Below are positions 63,589 through 64,000 of a DNA stretch of 64,000 nucleotides, one piece after another. Origin of the DNA: Halorubrum halophilum. Lineage in GTDB: Archaea > Halobacteriota > Halobacteria > Halobacteriales > Haloferacaceae. The stretch is taken from positions 1-64,000 of the forward strand of contig NZ_BBJP01000022.1 of the NCBI RefSeq assembly GCF_000739595.1, read 5' to 3'. Within the stretch, counting starts at the first letter, position 1; each line of letters begins with the position of its first letter. Below the pieces are notes generated by a model. The model made no database searches, was not told where the DNA came from, and worked only from the letters and a program-made list of their open reading frames with translations. The position numbers were made by a program, and so were the translations under genes.

Positions 63589-63946
63589 TCTCCGCAGACA
63601 GAGCGGCGAGCGATTTTGGGAGTAGGTATTGCAGATCGGTGGTGGTAACGTGGTATTTAAAAGCAAATGAGCGACGGCGACGGTCGCTTATAAAGAACGG
63701 TACGGTGGCGTGCGCCTGCGAGCGCCCGAAGGGCGCGAGCAGCCCGCACGAGGGAGTCAGTCGCCGGAGCGAAGCGGAGGCGACTGACGAGGCTGGGGAG
63801 GCGTGAGGTGCTGTGCGGTTGCGGGTGGGTGGGACTCAAAGCGCCCGCCTCGCCGGCTGGGGCTTTGGGGGTGTTCCCCGCAGCACCATCAACCACTTAT
63901 GAACAGCCGACAGCAACTCCACTCGATCGCTTATAAACGACTTCAG
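63589..63946. repeat. Hairpin-rich GC element with repeated box A-like motifs
   Basis: No protein gene seen. It contains hairpin GCGCCC-GAA-GGGCGC (63722-63736), a 10-bp hairpin GTCAGTCGCC/GGCGACTGAC (63756-63765, 63779-63788) with loop GGAGCGAAGCGGA, and further GC-rich pairing to ~63880. TCGCTTATAAA occurs twice in the same orientation (63684-63694 and 63927-63937), flanking the structured part. It may be a small RNA gene with its own promoter or a dispersed intergenic repeat. Confidence 0.55.
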
Positions 63947-64000
63947 CTACGTCGCTTCAGCGTCGGCGTCAAGTTCCTCGGGCTCTGGCTCATCCATATC
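63947..64000 (-). CDS. C-terminal end of a gene leaving the window
   Basis: On the minus strand the last 17 codons read DMDEPEPEELDADAEAT before a TAG at 63947-63949. The acidic tail is typical of haloarchaeal proteins. The rest of the gene lies beyond the window, so no identity can be given. Confidence 0.5.
   Translation of the reverse strand, partial: DMDEPEPEELDADAEAT

Overview
The window reads as a haloarchaeal chromosome, most like Halorubrum or a close relative (my inference from codon bias and gene families). Core genes are very GC-rich and acidic, transcription signals are archaeal (TATA/box A, many leaderless starts), and exported proteins carry twin-arginine signals with archaeal lipoboxes. 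Two AT-richer accessory regions, each ending at a tRNA gene, interrupt the core.

Region 1 (1 to about 13,297) is an island abutting tRNA-Arg(TCG); its left end lies outside the window and no integrase is visible. It carries an XPB helicase and Bax1 nuclease pair with two small companion genes, two ribbon-helix-helix-type DNA-binding candidates around a 690-base repeat-bearing intergenic space, and a ~1,477-residue protein with a PD-(D/E)XK nuclease domain, a STAND-type NTPase and a long helical C-terminus. The last looks like an archaeal member of the Avs (antiviral STAND) group.

Region 2 (13,298 to 22,153) is core chromosome: tRNA-Arg, a RecA-superfamily ATPase, a CoA-binding protein, cysteine synthase, threonyl-tRNA synthetase, an alanine-glyoxylate-type aminotransferase, a CBS-less GuaB-family enzyme, an MFS transporter and a tiny zinc-ribbon protein.

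Region 3 (22,154 to 48,158) is a ~26 kb integrated element in tRNA-Lys(CTT). A 22-base direct repeat marks both ends, the complete tRNA is at the right end, and a tyrosine recombinase sits just inside the left end. Inside are a small primase-polymerase-like gene with a partner, a group of iteron-like repeats beside AT-rich DNA, and much defence-type cargo: McrBC, a single-chain type IIG-like methylase/nuclease, an OLD-family nuclease, a cytoplasmic trypsin-like protease, GIY-YIG and PD-(D/E)XK nucleases, a UDG-like protein, a TFS-like zinc-ribbon protein and an extra Lrp regulator. Between the genes are long non-coding stretches with a three-copy degenerate repeat family of up to 0.5 kb and remnants of several broken genes. 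This mix suggests an integrated plasmid or provirus that is decaying and has become a defence island.

Region 4 (48,119 to 64,000) is core chromosome: tRNA-Lys, a TAXI-type TRAP transporter operon followed by a TrkA-N/DHH phosphoesterase, a two-domain halocyanin-like protein, a sugar-1-phosphate nucleotidyltransferase, a DsbA-like lipoprotein, an MFS transporter, prephenate dehydrogenase, an Rsm22-like methyltransferase, an SRAP (HMCES/YedK) protein, an RNase H-like exonuclease, and a hairpin-rich GC element before the C-terminal end of a gene that leaves the window.
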